A program made the translations under genes and the position numbers. The notes beneath the pieces were generated by a model, which had not been told where the DNA came from, made no database searches, and saw nothing but the letters and a program-made list of their open reading frames with translations. A stretch of DNA of 64,000 nucleotides from Rosellinia necatrix (lineage: Eukaryota; Ascomycota; Sordariomycetes; Xylariales; Xylariaceae): contig JAGYVD010000001.1 in assembly GCA_021209875.1 (NCBI GenBank), forward strand, positions 1,178,001 through 1,242,000, read 5' to 3'. Shown piece by piece: positions 14,931 through 27,331 of this stretch (position 1 is the first letter of the stretch; each line of letters begins with the position of its first letter).

Positions 14931-16851
14931 TTTACTCCTTTGGGTAATAGCATGTCTGTAATTGCTTACAATATCTCATGGAACCAAATCCTGGGGTCCC
15001 AGCGTCTGCTGGGCATGTACTAAAATACTACCGTAATGAGCCTAAATAGCCAGCTAGCGACTGCCTAAGGGGAGAAAACTGATTCGCTTGTGAAATATCA
15101 TGGTCAATCATGGTCATTACTGAACGTATGGCCAAAAATTGGAATTATGACACCATACTCATCTTCTAAAGGCGAAAGTTCGTGTTTTGGTGCATGAGTA
15201 ATGTTTTGTTGACATCACTTAGCTGCACTCTTATGAAGCATCAATGTCGCCTCCTATTTAATGAACTGGTTGGGTACTACAGTGGGTATCAATTACCTGC
15301 TGAATACAAATTAGAGCTGCAGATCGTGGTTGCCTGCCAATTGGGTATCACCGGCACTATGACGTTGAGGCGATGAAAGGGTGTTGATAATGCAGGCTGT
15401 CCGCCTCACGCTGAGTCTAGATATCGAAAATTAGGTACACATTAATCACTAGGTCTTAAAATGTGAGATGACATCCCGTTGATGAAGCGCCTTTATGGCG
15501 GCTCATCGGTATGGCTGACAGGGCTACAGTTTCAGACCACTCCGTCAAGATTGGATATTGTGTATAACCCAGGCAGCGCCTAGGTTACTCGGGAAGCTAT
15601 CCAATCCCGCATTAAATCACGATATTTGACTAAGTGGCCCATAGACAATGAAGCATTGCGGGTTGTTATCGAATCCCAGGATTGCACACTTTTCGCCTAC
15701 AGCTAGCTGCTCTCTTACCCTCACCGCTTTGTACAGCAGTTCCCAAACGGTTGCCATTGGATAAACCGCGAGATCCCTACGTGTCAGCTAACTAAAAACA
15801 CACAAGTGATCCCACACGACAGAGACAGATGGGAGAATAAGTGGAATTGGTTTGTCGTTGTCTTATAGACCTTGACCTCTCTATCTGGGATAAGCCTCGG
15901 CAGATAGCGGTATGCTTTGATGATTTAGTAGTTTGACAGCTAAAAAAGGAAACACCCTGTTGAGACATGAAGAAGGCTTCGAAGACAAAACGAAAAACTG
16001 AACTAACGCATTAACCTAGTTCGCTTGACACGCTACTTTTCGCTCCAAGGTAACCGATACGAGGACATCACTACGTGTTATCAGGATATCGTATAATTGC
16101 ATATCACGAATCTGAGGCGAGTTACTGCTATTAAACATACAAGTCTTATGTATAAGTAAAGATGACAAGTAATGACAATAACCCCAAGGTTGAAGATCAT
16201 TTTCGGAAGGGTTTAGAGCCTTGTGTCCTGATTCTAAGGAAGCTGATGAAGAACCCCGAGTCCCGGGGAAGTACAGGTAAAATAATGCTATAAAGGCTAG
16301 TTTCCAGGTTCATAGTTTACCAGGGTAGGTGTAAAAAAAAAAGGAGTGTATGTAATCAACAGATGCTAGTGCCAATAGAATTCAAACCTACCTAATGTAT
16401 CCTCTACTCTCCGTCCGCTTAACGGCTCCACGACTAGTAATGTGCGGGACTTACCTACGGAATACTACTGGATTTTATCTATCCTACGGCCTGAAGCTGC
16501 AGCTAATTGTTGCTGGTGCCAACATTCCTTCAATAAAACCGGCTTATACACTAGATAATGCCTAATTCAAGGTACATGGTTGCTTATAACAAGACGTATG
16601 TGTAGTTAGAGCGATGCAAGAGAATAAATACAGGCACTATCCTTTTTAGCTCAGAGAATGATGCGCTATTCAATCGGGTAATTAGTAACGACGAACGGAG
16701 GTCCGGCGGGCGGATGTCCGACCTGTGCCGGGTGTAGTGCCTACAGTAGCTTGCAGATGGAAAGGATTAAATAGTACAAGTTCAAGACTGACCGCCATCG
16801 GCGTGCAGAATGACAATAACAGATCTCGCCGTGCCGGAAATACTACCGATA
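14931..16851. other. Gene-free stretch
   Basis: Ordinary base composition, only short chance ORFs, no recognisable protein similarity, RNA gene or repeat. Confidence 0.6.
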
Positions 16852-17701
16852 ATGAAAATTTTATGCCTTCATGGCCGCAATCAAAGCGCCCGGACCTTTC
16901 GGGAGCAATTAGGTAAGCAGAGACACTAAAAGAAGACTCGTCTTGCTCTGACGGGTTGTCGGCCTAGATGCGGTCATCAAGGTTATTGTGCCTAGTGGAA
17001 ATCCAGAGACAAGGGTCTCATTTGACTTCATCGACGCCCCTGTACACTGTGCGGAACCCACATTGGATGGGCAAGCCGTGTACAAGTTCTTCGACACGCT
17101 CGTCATTTCAGAGATTCACAATGCACATAAATGGCTAACGCGAAAGCTCGGCACTGATGGCCCATATGATGGTGTCATAGGCTTTTGCGAGGGGGCCGCG
17201 TTGGTGTCGAGCTATCTACTGTATCATCAGTGGTATCGCCATGAGCAAGACCTTCCATTCAGATTCGCCACTTTCATTAGCGGCAGTATTTCGCTGGCGG
17301 TACTCAGGGATCTGGGGGTCTTAGTGCCGGGGGCTGCGGAGCGTGTGGTAGAGGAGACAGAGCTTCGTCGCCAAAGAGATTTAGGTCCGTTGCCTTCACA
17401 CGTTTCGCTAGCACGGCGGGCGGTATTCAACTCGGACGACTGCTTCGGATTGAACTTGAACCAAGTGCCGCTCGAGTTAAAGATCAAGATACCGACAGTT
17501 CACGTCTGGGGGGCGAATGACCCAAGCTTTCCGACCTCCATCCACGTCACAGGTTTATGCGACCCGTACATCAGAAAGATCTACACGCACGGGGGTGGGC
17601 ATGAAGTACCTCAGGGAACAGAGGCCACACAGGAGCTTGGAGAATTGGTCTTATGGTGTATGCAGCAAGCCATTTGGCCAGGCCATCTGCGGACCCCATG
17701 A
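16852..17701 (+). CDS. FSH1-family serine-hydrolase homologue with Cys nucleophile
   Basis: Alpha/beta-hydrolase of the FSH1 family, 264 aa. Model: exon 1 16852-16912, intron 16913-16967 (GTAAGC donor, CTGAC branch, CTAG acceptor), exon 2 16968-17701. The spliced start reads MKILCLHGRNQSARTF, the usual family opening (strand beta-1 plus oxyanion loop). The nucleophile elbow is GFCEGA, with Cys94 where most members have Ser. Asp205 (WGANDPSF) and His232 (GGGHEVP) complete a plausible triad. No signal peptide, so probably cytosolic. The codon is TGC, one substitution from a Ser codon. FSH1 proteins often sit in fungal polyketide clusters, where they hydrolyse thioester or ester intermediates; the P450 1.1 kb downstream on the same strand fits that setting, but no synthase gene is in the window. 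The substrate is unknown. The family call is confident; the effect of Cys94 is inference. Confidence 0.88.
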
Positions 17702-18840
17702 AAAAAAGCAAAGAAATACATAGGCGACAAATGGGTGCCCATCCATCCTGACTAGTCCCACGCTATCCGGCGCGATCGAGGGTTGAACTCTTCCAATTTG
17801 GGGATGGTTGGTAAGTGGCAGCAGAAGAAGGGTGAGGCGCAGAAGCCCGATCAAAGCTCCCAGTAAGAGCGGCTGTATTCTATTCTTCTATTCAGTTACG
17901 TATACTGTGTCGAATCTGTTTCTTATTAAACGTGGTTGGCTTGGGGTTCGGTTTCAGGCTCATGGATGATCAGCTGTCACCTCTCAGTCCCGTTTTTCTT
18001 TTGGGACCCGACAAAGTGGTAAGGGAATACCTGTTCGGCAATCGATATTTCATCGATGAGTGATCGGAAAGCGTGCACCAGATCGTTTACCATGGGAATG
18101 GGAATGCGAATAGGATGGGTGAGATCCAGCCACGTTTAGTCACGTAGTTCTTGGCGGCCTTAGCTTCACTATCGTGGTGTAGACTCTGGCGTTTTTAGCC
18201 TAGCTGGTCTGTAAGTGGTTTGGCCCATTGAGTCTGCGACGTGGGAGGGAATTTGCGTGATGCCATATCTGATCAGATGCATTGGGCTCTCAAAATGTGC
18301 ATTGGTTCGAAATGCCAATTCTAGCAGTTGCTTGCTAAGTACGGATGGCAAAGACATATCGGAGAGTGCACAGTACATCCGCATTTTAGGAGACGAAGAT
18401 GGTCACTGCTGCTTGACTATCCCTCGCAGGGCAAAGCGCACAACTGGGTGGCAATAGTCTTCTTCGTACCCTACTATCGACCAATGTAATTTCGAGCCGC
18501 CTTTGCTTCTCCTTCACATACCACAGGCGTCTTGATCAAGACCGTACCATTTCCCACGAAGAAAGGCAAAGATGGTGATAAGCAGTCGGAATAGATATAC
18601 TAGTTGGTGTATGTATCGTAGATCCTTTGTATACTCAAAGTAGTGACCCTATGGAGTACTATTCCCCCTACCTACTTTCATGCAGTATCTGCCCTTGACC
18701 ATGAAGGCAGGCTGGACGGGCCGATACGAGAGTCCCTTCATTTTCCGCTGGCATTACGCTATCATATATAGTCGAACGCCTCCCAAACCCCAGTGGCTCT
18801 CACTCCCTCTCCTCTCATTATCCTTGTTCTCACCACAAAT
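17702..18840. other. Intergenic spacer, no gene
   Basis: No supportable gene between the hydrolase and the P450. Short ORFs on both strands overlap one another and show no family signature. Confidence 0.6.
18765..18770 (+). promoter_or_regulatory. Probable TATA box of the P450 gene
   Basis: TATATA lies 71 bp upstream of the P450 ATG, followed by a C/T-rich leader (CCTCCCAAACCCC, CTCACTCCCTCTCCTC). Spacing is typical of fungal core promoters. The assignment is positional. Confidence 0.4.
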
Positions 18841-20591
18841 ATGGCCGCGTTGACACCCGACCCCGCGCTCCTCGGCTCTAGCATTGTCGGCGTAATTTTT
18901 ATCGCCCTATCAACGAGTGCTGTATGGTATACAATCTCAGCGGTTAGGTCATGGAATCGCCTCCGTCAATTCCCTGGCCCCTTCTTCGCCTCCTTCAGTT
19001 ATCTTTGGGGGTACTTTGCTATGGCTACTGGCCGCATGCATCTTCGCCTGGCCGAGGAACAGAAGAAATACGGTAGGGTCATTCGCATTGGCCCCAACGA
19101 ACTACTCGTTTATGACCCACAGACTCTTTGGCAGATTAATAATGTGCGGTCCGCATACGGGCGAGGTGATTGGTACGGCAGCATTCAGTTCGATCCTTAC
19201 GGCCACAGTGTGCTCTCCGAGCCCAATACTGCGAAACACGACCAGCGCAAGGCGAAATTAGCCTCCGGTTATGCCGGGAAGGGTGAAGTAAATCTGGAAG
19301 CTATGGTAGATTCACAGATAGCTGTTCTTGTTAATCTGCTCAAGACCAAGTATCTTGCGAGGGGCGGGCCACACATGGTGGACTTCAGTCGTCTTGTTAG
19401 GTTTTTTCAAGTTGATCTCGTCACCCTTGCAGGATCCGGCGAGCCATGGGGAGACCTTGCGATGGAGATGGATCAATTCGACTTCATCTCCATATCAGAC
19501 ACGTTTGTGCCCTTTCTGCACAGCTTCATGATGATTCCAACTTTGCGAGACTTTTTCGCGTCTACGTTTTTCCTCAAATTGGCCGGGCCGAAACACACAG
19601 ACGAGAAAGGAATGGGCAAGTTCTTGGGGTGAGTACTGTCTACTACCTCTTTTCGGCGTATCTAATCAAAGTGGTTAGCATTGTGAAGAAAGTCGTGGCC
19701 AAGCGATTCGATGAGCCTGGCGGTGACCGGGGTATTGCAAGTGACATGCTGGTGGGTTACGCGGCTTAACTACCCTTAAGGGGCTTTCTAATACCTTACT
19801 AGGATGAGTGGATCAACCGTGGCATGACAAAGCGTGAATGCGAACTTGAGCTGGCTGTTCAACTACCCGCTGGATCCGAAACATCAACTACAGCGATTCG
19901 AGGAATCATGCTGTACCTATTGTCTTCCCCCCCCCCGGTCTACCAGAAACTTCAAGATGAGATCACGGCAGGTATTCGAGATGGCCGCATCTCGAATCCA
20001 ATTACAAACGAAGAGGCTAGGCGGCTTCCATATCTTCAGGTTGGTAGAAGTTAGCTCTACAACGCATTGCGAGGCTAATTTAGTGACGTGAACAGGCTGT
20101 TATCTGTGAAGGACTGCGAATGGTGCCTCCCGCCATTACTGGTTTCCCCAAGAAGGTCCCAGCAGGTGGAGATACAATCGCGGGCCAATTTGTCCCGGAG
20201 GGAACAGATATTTTTTGTTAATCTTTGGAGTATGCTACGAAATGAGGAGGTGTTTGGCCAAGATGCAGGGATCTTCCGGCCAGAGCGGTTTCTCGAATGT
20301 ACCGAGGAAAGGAGGGCTGAATTTATGAAGAGTGTTGATCTCGCATTTGGTCACGGGCGATGGCAATGCCCCGGCAAGACTCTGGCGTGGCTCGAATTGA
20401 ACAAGATCTTTGTCGAGGTGAGTAATGTTAATTTATGGTTGTTACGAAAGGGGGGAATCATTAACGCTTTGACGCAGATCCTACGAATATGCGACCTCCA
20501 GATTGTAAACCCACAGACACCATGGCGATGTCGAGGATACTCTAGCTTTCTGATTGACGATTTTTGGGTTCGCGTAATTGAGAAGAATTAA
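18841..20591 (+). pseudogene. Cytochrome P450, pisatin-demethylase-like, one frameshift
   Basis: Heme-thiolate monooxygenase, ~510 aa if the shift is ignored. Exons 18841-19628, 19679-19751, 19803-20039, 20096-20417 and 20478-20591, with introns of 50-60 bp. An N-terminal hydrophobic anchor (about residues 8-35) is followed by a proline-rich hinge (QFPGPFFASFSYLWG). The I-helix has AGSETS, the K-helix EGLR, the PERF motif FRPERF, and the heme loop FGHGRWQCPG carries the axial Cys. The N-terminal half (KYGRVIRIGPNELLVYDP, SAYGRGDWYGS) resembles the CYP57/pisatin demethylase-like group, which oxidises phenolics and secondary metabolites at the ER. In exon 4 a T6 run (20211-20216) shifts the frame; five T would restore it. 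All else, including splice sites, is intact, so this is either a very recent pseudogene or an assembly error. The ATG at 18841 is chosen over upstream GTG codons. Confidence 0.85.
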
Positions 20592-23500
20592 ATTGATTCA
20601 ATCACCATAATGCCAATGGCGCGGCCGGAACGTAAGCATTTGTATAAAAGCTGCCTAGACCGGCCGGTTTCCCCCGACAGCTACCTATTGGTACTGATAA
20701 TATGCTTAGGTGTATCATGCATTGTTTGAGAAACGCTGATTTAACCCCGGCGGTTTCGCATTGACGACAAATTGAAGGACAGACTAAGAGGTCCACAAGC
20801 ATAGGTCAATGCTATAGCTTCATAATATAAATACTATACGCTACTTATCGTCGTTTAAGCCGATCAGTGGGATAGACTGGCGAATTTTTAGAGCATAAGG
20901 TGTAAAGTGAGGCCGTTTTCCATTTTTCTAATACTGTTTAGCGAGCTGCGATATATGGAAAAGATACAGCTCTCCTAGCTCCCTCACTGAAACAGTATTT
21001 TGATAAATCCATGGCACACCGCATAGTGTGGCGTGATGGGTCGACCTAAGAAGGAATAACCCTCTATGCAGAAAACATTCGATCCCACGAAGGCGGTGAT
21101 TTTAGTACGCTATTAAACCGTCATAGCAATGCCCGTGGTGCGTGGTTTTATTTATAGTGACTACGTAAACAAGGTGCAGCATTGGCGAGCGAGGTTAGCT
21201 GACGCCACTGAAACGCTAACCTGTGCATATCTGATCGGCCGCGGGCATATGGCGTTCTGAGTGGACCTAATTTCTGAGCCATAGAGCTTGATATAATCAC
21301 ATATTATGTAAGTGTTCAGGTCACAAGCCCATAAAATTCCAAGCTAGAATTTGTGGTAGACCCAACAGACCGGTTCCAACGGCACCATGTTGACCCAATA
21401 CCATGGACTCGGGACATTTACCTTGCCAGTAATGCACACACTATTGGCAGGGATTTGGTTTATAGACCTAATGTGGTTAGTTTATCTGCGCCCAATTATG
21501 ATCAGGTGAATAGAGCCGAAGGCTAGCATTTGACCAACAATCAAGGACCCCTTACACAAATTTGGTCTTGGGGACTTATGCGCTAGGTATATATGATGAT
21601 GTATCCTGGACAATTGACATTACAACATATCAACATGCGTCGATCAGCCTAAAGAATTACTGGAGCTAAGAGCTATTATGATCTTCGTGGTCTCAGTATA
21701 TTATCATTAACTTCCCTCAAGCGAGCCGTTCCATATCCCTGCCTTCCCTCATTTGGTTTTGACGCAGGATCGGGCACCAAGTGTAGCACTTCTCCTTTTA
21801 ACTTACACTAGCTAGATGGCAATACTAATTCGAGTCCATGGAAGTAATCTTGGCAGGAGGCGATATGGGCTGTGACATTGTTACACTTTCTGTAGCCAAG
21901 TATACTCAAAGCAGCTCAAATACTGATAGTGCATTGATCTATATTCCATTGTGGGAGGCAATAGCACCGAAACCGAGCGTATTGTTGGACCACGGGTACT
22001 TTACTTTACACCAAAAAAACGCAAATCTGCCCAACATAGCTAGTTCATTGTAAATCTACCAAAATAATCATTTAGTATTAAAATAGTGTGCTAGCAGAAA
22101 TATGAGAGCTGTACTAGCTGGCTCAACCCAGCCTTCTAAGAATCCTCCAGCCAATGATCATCAGTGCTTGCCCAGTTCATGCGCTGATCACACCACGGAA
22201 TTTTGATTGCATAAAACCAATTCCAGCACAGGAAGTCCTATCTGCAGTTTTTGGGAGTTCTATTCCTACTAGGCCAGAGGAGTCCTCGGTTCGTTACCTT
22301 TAAATGATTGAGAAGATAGAAATCATTTGGTTGTCAGTTTCTTTCAACTCTACCCAAAATCTTGTGAACTCTGGAACCCAAAATCTTGACGCTATTAGCA
22401 GCACCAGTTTTGATATCCATCGGGATACAAGAGATCTTGTACGTGTTCACAATATGTATATAGTTCAATATTGCGCGGTTTTCTCGATGTGGCTGATTAA
22501 TCAATATTAATGCATTTGAACCTCACGAGTAGATGATTTGGAACTAGGGAACTAGATATATTGAGCGAAGACGGTACCTTTTTAAACAAGGAGGTTGATT
22601 CATTATTTCATCGAGTTAGGCGAAATGTAGTGTCGATAATGGTACCTTGGATTTCAACCCGCCGTCGTCCAGGCAAACTTATGTCTACAGGGGCGCACCA
22701 CTCTGCCCTTGAGGGTTCGATCGTTCAATTTGGACCAAGGAGGGAATAAACATTGACACTGATGAAGAAACACACCTTTATCGTGTCAGAATTAGGGTAT
22801 TCGAGATCAATTCTTCTGTGGATAGACTTATCTACTTAGATTAGATCGGAGATAAGTACTCAGAGTCTTCTATCTGTGTACTAGTATGTTGGATTGCATC
22901 TTAGGGGTAACAATAGTAGCTATGTACTTCTGTGGGGGCCGAAAGCCCGTCCGATTCAAAGCGTGGCCCGCTAGTATACGCATACGGCAGTTATGTACTT
23001 ATGTAAGTGTTGCCCCGCTAACCGGGTTGCCGGGTTGTGTGTCCAGACTCCTTAGCAACACGCCACCAACCCACCAGGACTTTTCGTAACCAATAGCGGG
23101 CTCTTTTTCTTACAAAATGCAAGGTAAGTTGTTCGGCGTCATATTATAGCCGGGGTTCACAAGACCATTAGGGAATATATGGGCTTTTAGGGGCGAGAAC
23201 AATACATAACGCGCAACCCCCCTAAATACATGTTTTTGAGTCCACATCATCTGTATATATATTCTAGGCGATCAAGCGCCTAGGCAACGCAAAGATCTAT
23301 TCAGGGAGGTAGGTTCTCATGTGTGGTTGACATGGAATGGACTCATCACTTGTGTCCACCTGAACAATAAGCACGCACTAGGGTAGGAAGCTTCTATCAA
23401 CAAGCGTCTCTTCTCCTCCATGGTTACGATTGATAGTATGTCCTGATACTATACCCCAGACGACCTAGCTCCTTGTCAGGCCAATAGATCACATAGCGAG

Positions 23501-26480
23501 GTACCAGCTACCCTAGGGGGTAGCTCTAAGGGCATAATTGTGTATATAAGGACTGAAGGCCTCCCACCTAGATGGTAGGCCTAGGAATCAATGATATTGA
23601 GCCCTACCCCTATACTTGGCTATCTACCTGCTACCCAGCTGCTACCTCATAGTGACTAGACCTCACTCTGGGCAATTCTAACATGACACTCCTGCAAGTT
23701 CGAATTTTCATGTCCAGTCTAGTATCACAGGCGCCTAGCCAAGGGGGGAGAGGGATTATGACGCGGTTGGGAGAATGCCTTCAATCGTCATGGCTAGTAA
23801 CATGCCACCTTCCCATAAAATACGTGCGATCTCATTTCCTGGGACCGTATAAAGGTAATCACTACGGAAGTCTCATCCGTGTTGATGGTGATTCCAACGG
23901 CCTCAAGGAAATCATAAGGCGTACTAGATTTTCTCGCGTTCACGGTCAACTGGCGCTCTTACGATGATGTCTAATCATAGGACAGACCTCCGATAATTTA
24001 GTCAAACAATATGGCCTAAACTCCCTGAGATTACCCATAATGTGAGGTATTGTCGGTTCTTACGTTCGGGCCCCGGGGGGTGCGGTGTGCGGTTATGCTT
24101 GCGCTCCTGCTGGGCTGGGTCCCTACATTCACCCTCTTCATTAAAGAGGACCAACTATGTCAAGCTACACTCAAAATATAGCAGACATTCCGAGAGGTAT
24201 TACCGATTGTTAATATCCTAACTGTATCTATCAAATCCTTAGCTTAACGAGACGCACAACTGAGAGATGAGTTCCAATAGGTGAGAGAGCAGCTTGTTTA
24301 TATTACATAAACGCCTGGATCACCGAATAGGCCGGGAACATTTCGTTCGTTGTCATCAACGCATCGTAGAATCGATTTCGGCAGGGTATCTTACTTTAGC
24401 TCTGTAACCAACCGAACTTCTTGCATGAAATGGCTCCTCATCGTAGAAACAAAACCCTTGTCTTGCCTCCCCTCACAGTTCTGTCAGGATTCACGACGCG
24501 CATTCACTAAACGACACGAAATACATGAGAAAATATCTTGTGATGGCATCAGCTATGTGGCTCATCTATGACGGCAAGTTTCTGGAGTGGGTAGATAACC
24601 TGGCTCTTACCTCCATTTGCGAGGGGCCTCGTGGCGCGGGGGGAGGAAACGAATATATAATATTCAAGTTGAACAACTTTTTTTTTTTTTTTAAAAAAAA
24701 AATTTGAGTAAGAGTGATCGATTGGCTCTAGCTCGGAGTTTTCCAATATCCTTGCTTTTATTTTGGTAATGGTAAGGTACAAAAAGCAATAGGGGTGGCC
24801 ATTGCGCTTCTCACGGATTTGAGTGATATCACAGCGTTGGCTTTCTCCATTAGAGATAACGCGCCGAAAAAGGCGACTCCAACCCATATGTGAAGAATTC
24901 GAGTCTGGGTCAATAACGAGACGGCCGATAGCCCGTACACAGCGGAATTTCTATGGCAATATACAGATCAGCCCACCCCTCGCTAAAGTCATGTCACTAC
25001 ATCGCACGATAGCGGGTTGCCTAAAACGGAGGCATCTCCGGAATCACCACCGTCTACCCTCTTCACCGGCACGCTTACTCGGGATTCACTAAATGGACTC
25101 ACACCCCTTAGCCTAGGGCTGAGAACCAGAGGTCATTTACAACACCTCGCTATCTAAAAATACACGGGGTAAGAAGCGAGGATCGAGCAAGCTAAACAAC
25201 AGGCCGAGACGAGCCCAAGGTAGAAGCGGCGAGGGACGATGAGCTACTTAAATCTATTCAAAGGATTTATAAAGTGCGCGGGCGGGTCGTTCCTGAATTA
25301 GGCATCTTGATTCAACCTCTGCATACTGCGCGCCTCTAGTGCGAAAGCCAGTCATTTATCGTGTTGGATAGATGGGATGATAACATGAGCAACCAACGAG
25401 GGCCCCCTACTCTCCCAAGAGCATTAGAAGCAAACGGCTAGAAAACGTTTTTCACTAGTCAGTCAGCAATTCAATTATCTAACCGAACAGGCGTTATGCG
25501 CCTGTCTCTCCACCGAGACACGGAAACGCCTCCTCAACGCGTGGGCATTGTGTCTTATGTCAGACAACTCTTGCTATGTATCCTCGATAGGGGTAATTTG
25601 GACGTGGATTATAGTTATTTCGTCATAGTTATTGCTGGTATGCCCAATAGAGTGTAAGTTTGATCTCTTCCGAGATTCCCTACAATGATTACCAATATTC
25701 TAACTGTCCCCTGCTATCCCCGGGTTTGACTATGCAATAATCTTGACTTAGCAATATCTTCGGTATCAAGTAACCCCATCGGCAGAATCCTCTATTACGC
25801 GATTAAGAGATATAGCCCAATATTAGAATAGTGACATTGCCGATTGATTAAGGAAGGGGCAATTTCTTAGCAGTTCGGTGAGCTCTGACTCAGTTGCGCA
25901 ATAGCCCTGTTTGAAATCCTCAGCGCTATTTAGATAGGCTGGAGAGGTTATTACTACGGCGGTGGGTGGCTAACTCGCGTCGTATTGTATTTGTGATATA
26001 CTTGGAGACGGTAGCCCTAGCTTTCTCTTTCTGCAGAATGCTCTAACTATAGTAGATATTACCGAAAACCTTGCTTGGTATTTCATTCACACGCAGGATA
26101 GGAGATACCAATATTCATGCTATAAGGAGGTCTAAGTTCTCTCCTTCTCGTCATGTCTAGAGTTATACAGATCATATGACATGTAGCTAATTACTTAGCC
26201 CGTGTTTCCGACGGAGGTCACTGAGAAAGCGAATACATCCACGGCAAGATCACCGGGTTTCTCATCTCCCCGCAACGACTCCTAATAATGTATATATTCA
26301 TTTATACTCGAGGTTATATCTATGTTGAAGCTCCATGTGACAGCTCTCTAGGGGTAATTGAAACTAGTCACGATGCTTTTCACGGAGAACCTTGTACTAT
26401 GGAAAGACGTTTGCAGTTCTCGGCCCTTACACGAAGCCCCAAACTCTAGCTCTGCGAAAAATTTTCAGGCTGTCCTCCTC
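20592..26480. other. ~5.9 kb gene-free stretch
   Basis: Normal base composition, no ORF with protein-like character, no spliced gene found by eye. It contains a T15A10 homopolymer junction at 24678-24702 and an LTR-like patch near 23430-23680 (see findings). Probably old decayed DNA. Confidence 0.55.
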
Positions 26481-27310
26481 GCTGATCCTATCATATTTCT
26501 TGCTGTTGATAATAAGGCCAAGGCATCCTTGTTCTGCGCCTGGCATGGAGGCCATGGAGAGGCGGTCGTGGTGGTATTCCAAGCACAGTGTACCCACCAA
26601 ACTCTTGAGGCACTGGGAGATATAGATAGTAGGGATCCATACCCCGTTTACGAAGATAGTGTTTAGAAAAGAGTGGTCTGCAGGTAACACAGATGAAAAT
26701 CGCTGCATGGGCGTTGCGATGGTGCGGGCGATCAAGGACGGCTTTGATGTGATCGCAGAGCTTCTTATTAAACAAGGCGCCAACCCGAGAGAGGTTAGCA
26801 ACGGCATATTAGCATTACGCACGGCTCTGGAAAAAGGCAATGAAGATTTGGTCAGGCACTTCTCTCAAAAAGGGCTAACACGACGATTGGAGCGCCCGAG
26901 GACCAGGCGTCGACCCTTCATGTCCCAATAAGGAAGCGTATGAAGAATTCCCTACTCTGAATGCTACGCAGTCGGGGAAACATCGATATTCACTATAGGG
27001 ACTCCAAGGGGGAGGACAGCTCTGTTTTCAGTAATGAAGGTGGATGACGAAGTTTGGATGTTGGAAGTAACGAGCTTTCTATTCTGGGTGGTCTGGATAT
27101 AAATCTTCTCGACGCCGCCGATAACCACATCATGCATATCATAGCAGGGAAGGGACATATACTATATTCACAAAGGCTGCGTTTAGTCCTCACCTGGTAG
27201 ATGAGCCCGAGAAAAAAGAAGTTAAAATGCCGTTCAACAATACGCAGGAACATGAGCATGAGGAGATCGTTAAGTTTTTTCGACTAACGAATAAGGTCTT
27301 CGCTCAGTAA
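26481..27310 (+). pseudogene. Decayed ankyrin-repeat gene fragment
   Basis: Ankyrin-like segments appear in successive frames on the plus strand. 26490-26660 contains AWHGGHGEAVVV. 26700-26880 contains DGFDVIAELLIKQGANP followed by ILALRTALEKGNEDLVRHF, the characteristic helix-turn-helix spacing. 27105-27150 contains NLLDAADNHIMHIIAGKGHI. 27200-27309 contains MPFNNTQEHEHEEIVKFF ending in a stop. At least three frame changes and several stops separate them, with no intron that would join them. Ankyrin proteins mediate protein-protein contacts and are very common in fungal NLR-like and accessory genes; no other domain can be recognised. Exact ends are uncertain. Confidence 0.55.
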
Positions 27311-27314
27311 AAGA

Positions 27315-27331
27315 GGGGGGGGGGGGGGGGG
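27315..27331. repeat. G17 homopolymer
   Basis: Uninterrupted run of 17 G directly after the ankyrin fragment; length in the assembly is likely imprecise. Confidence 0.9.
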
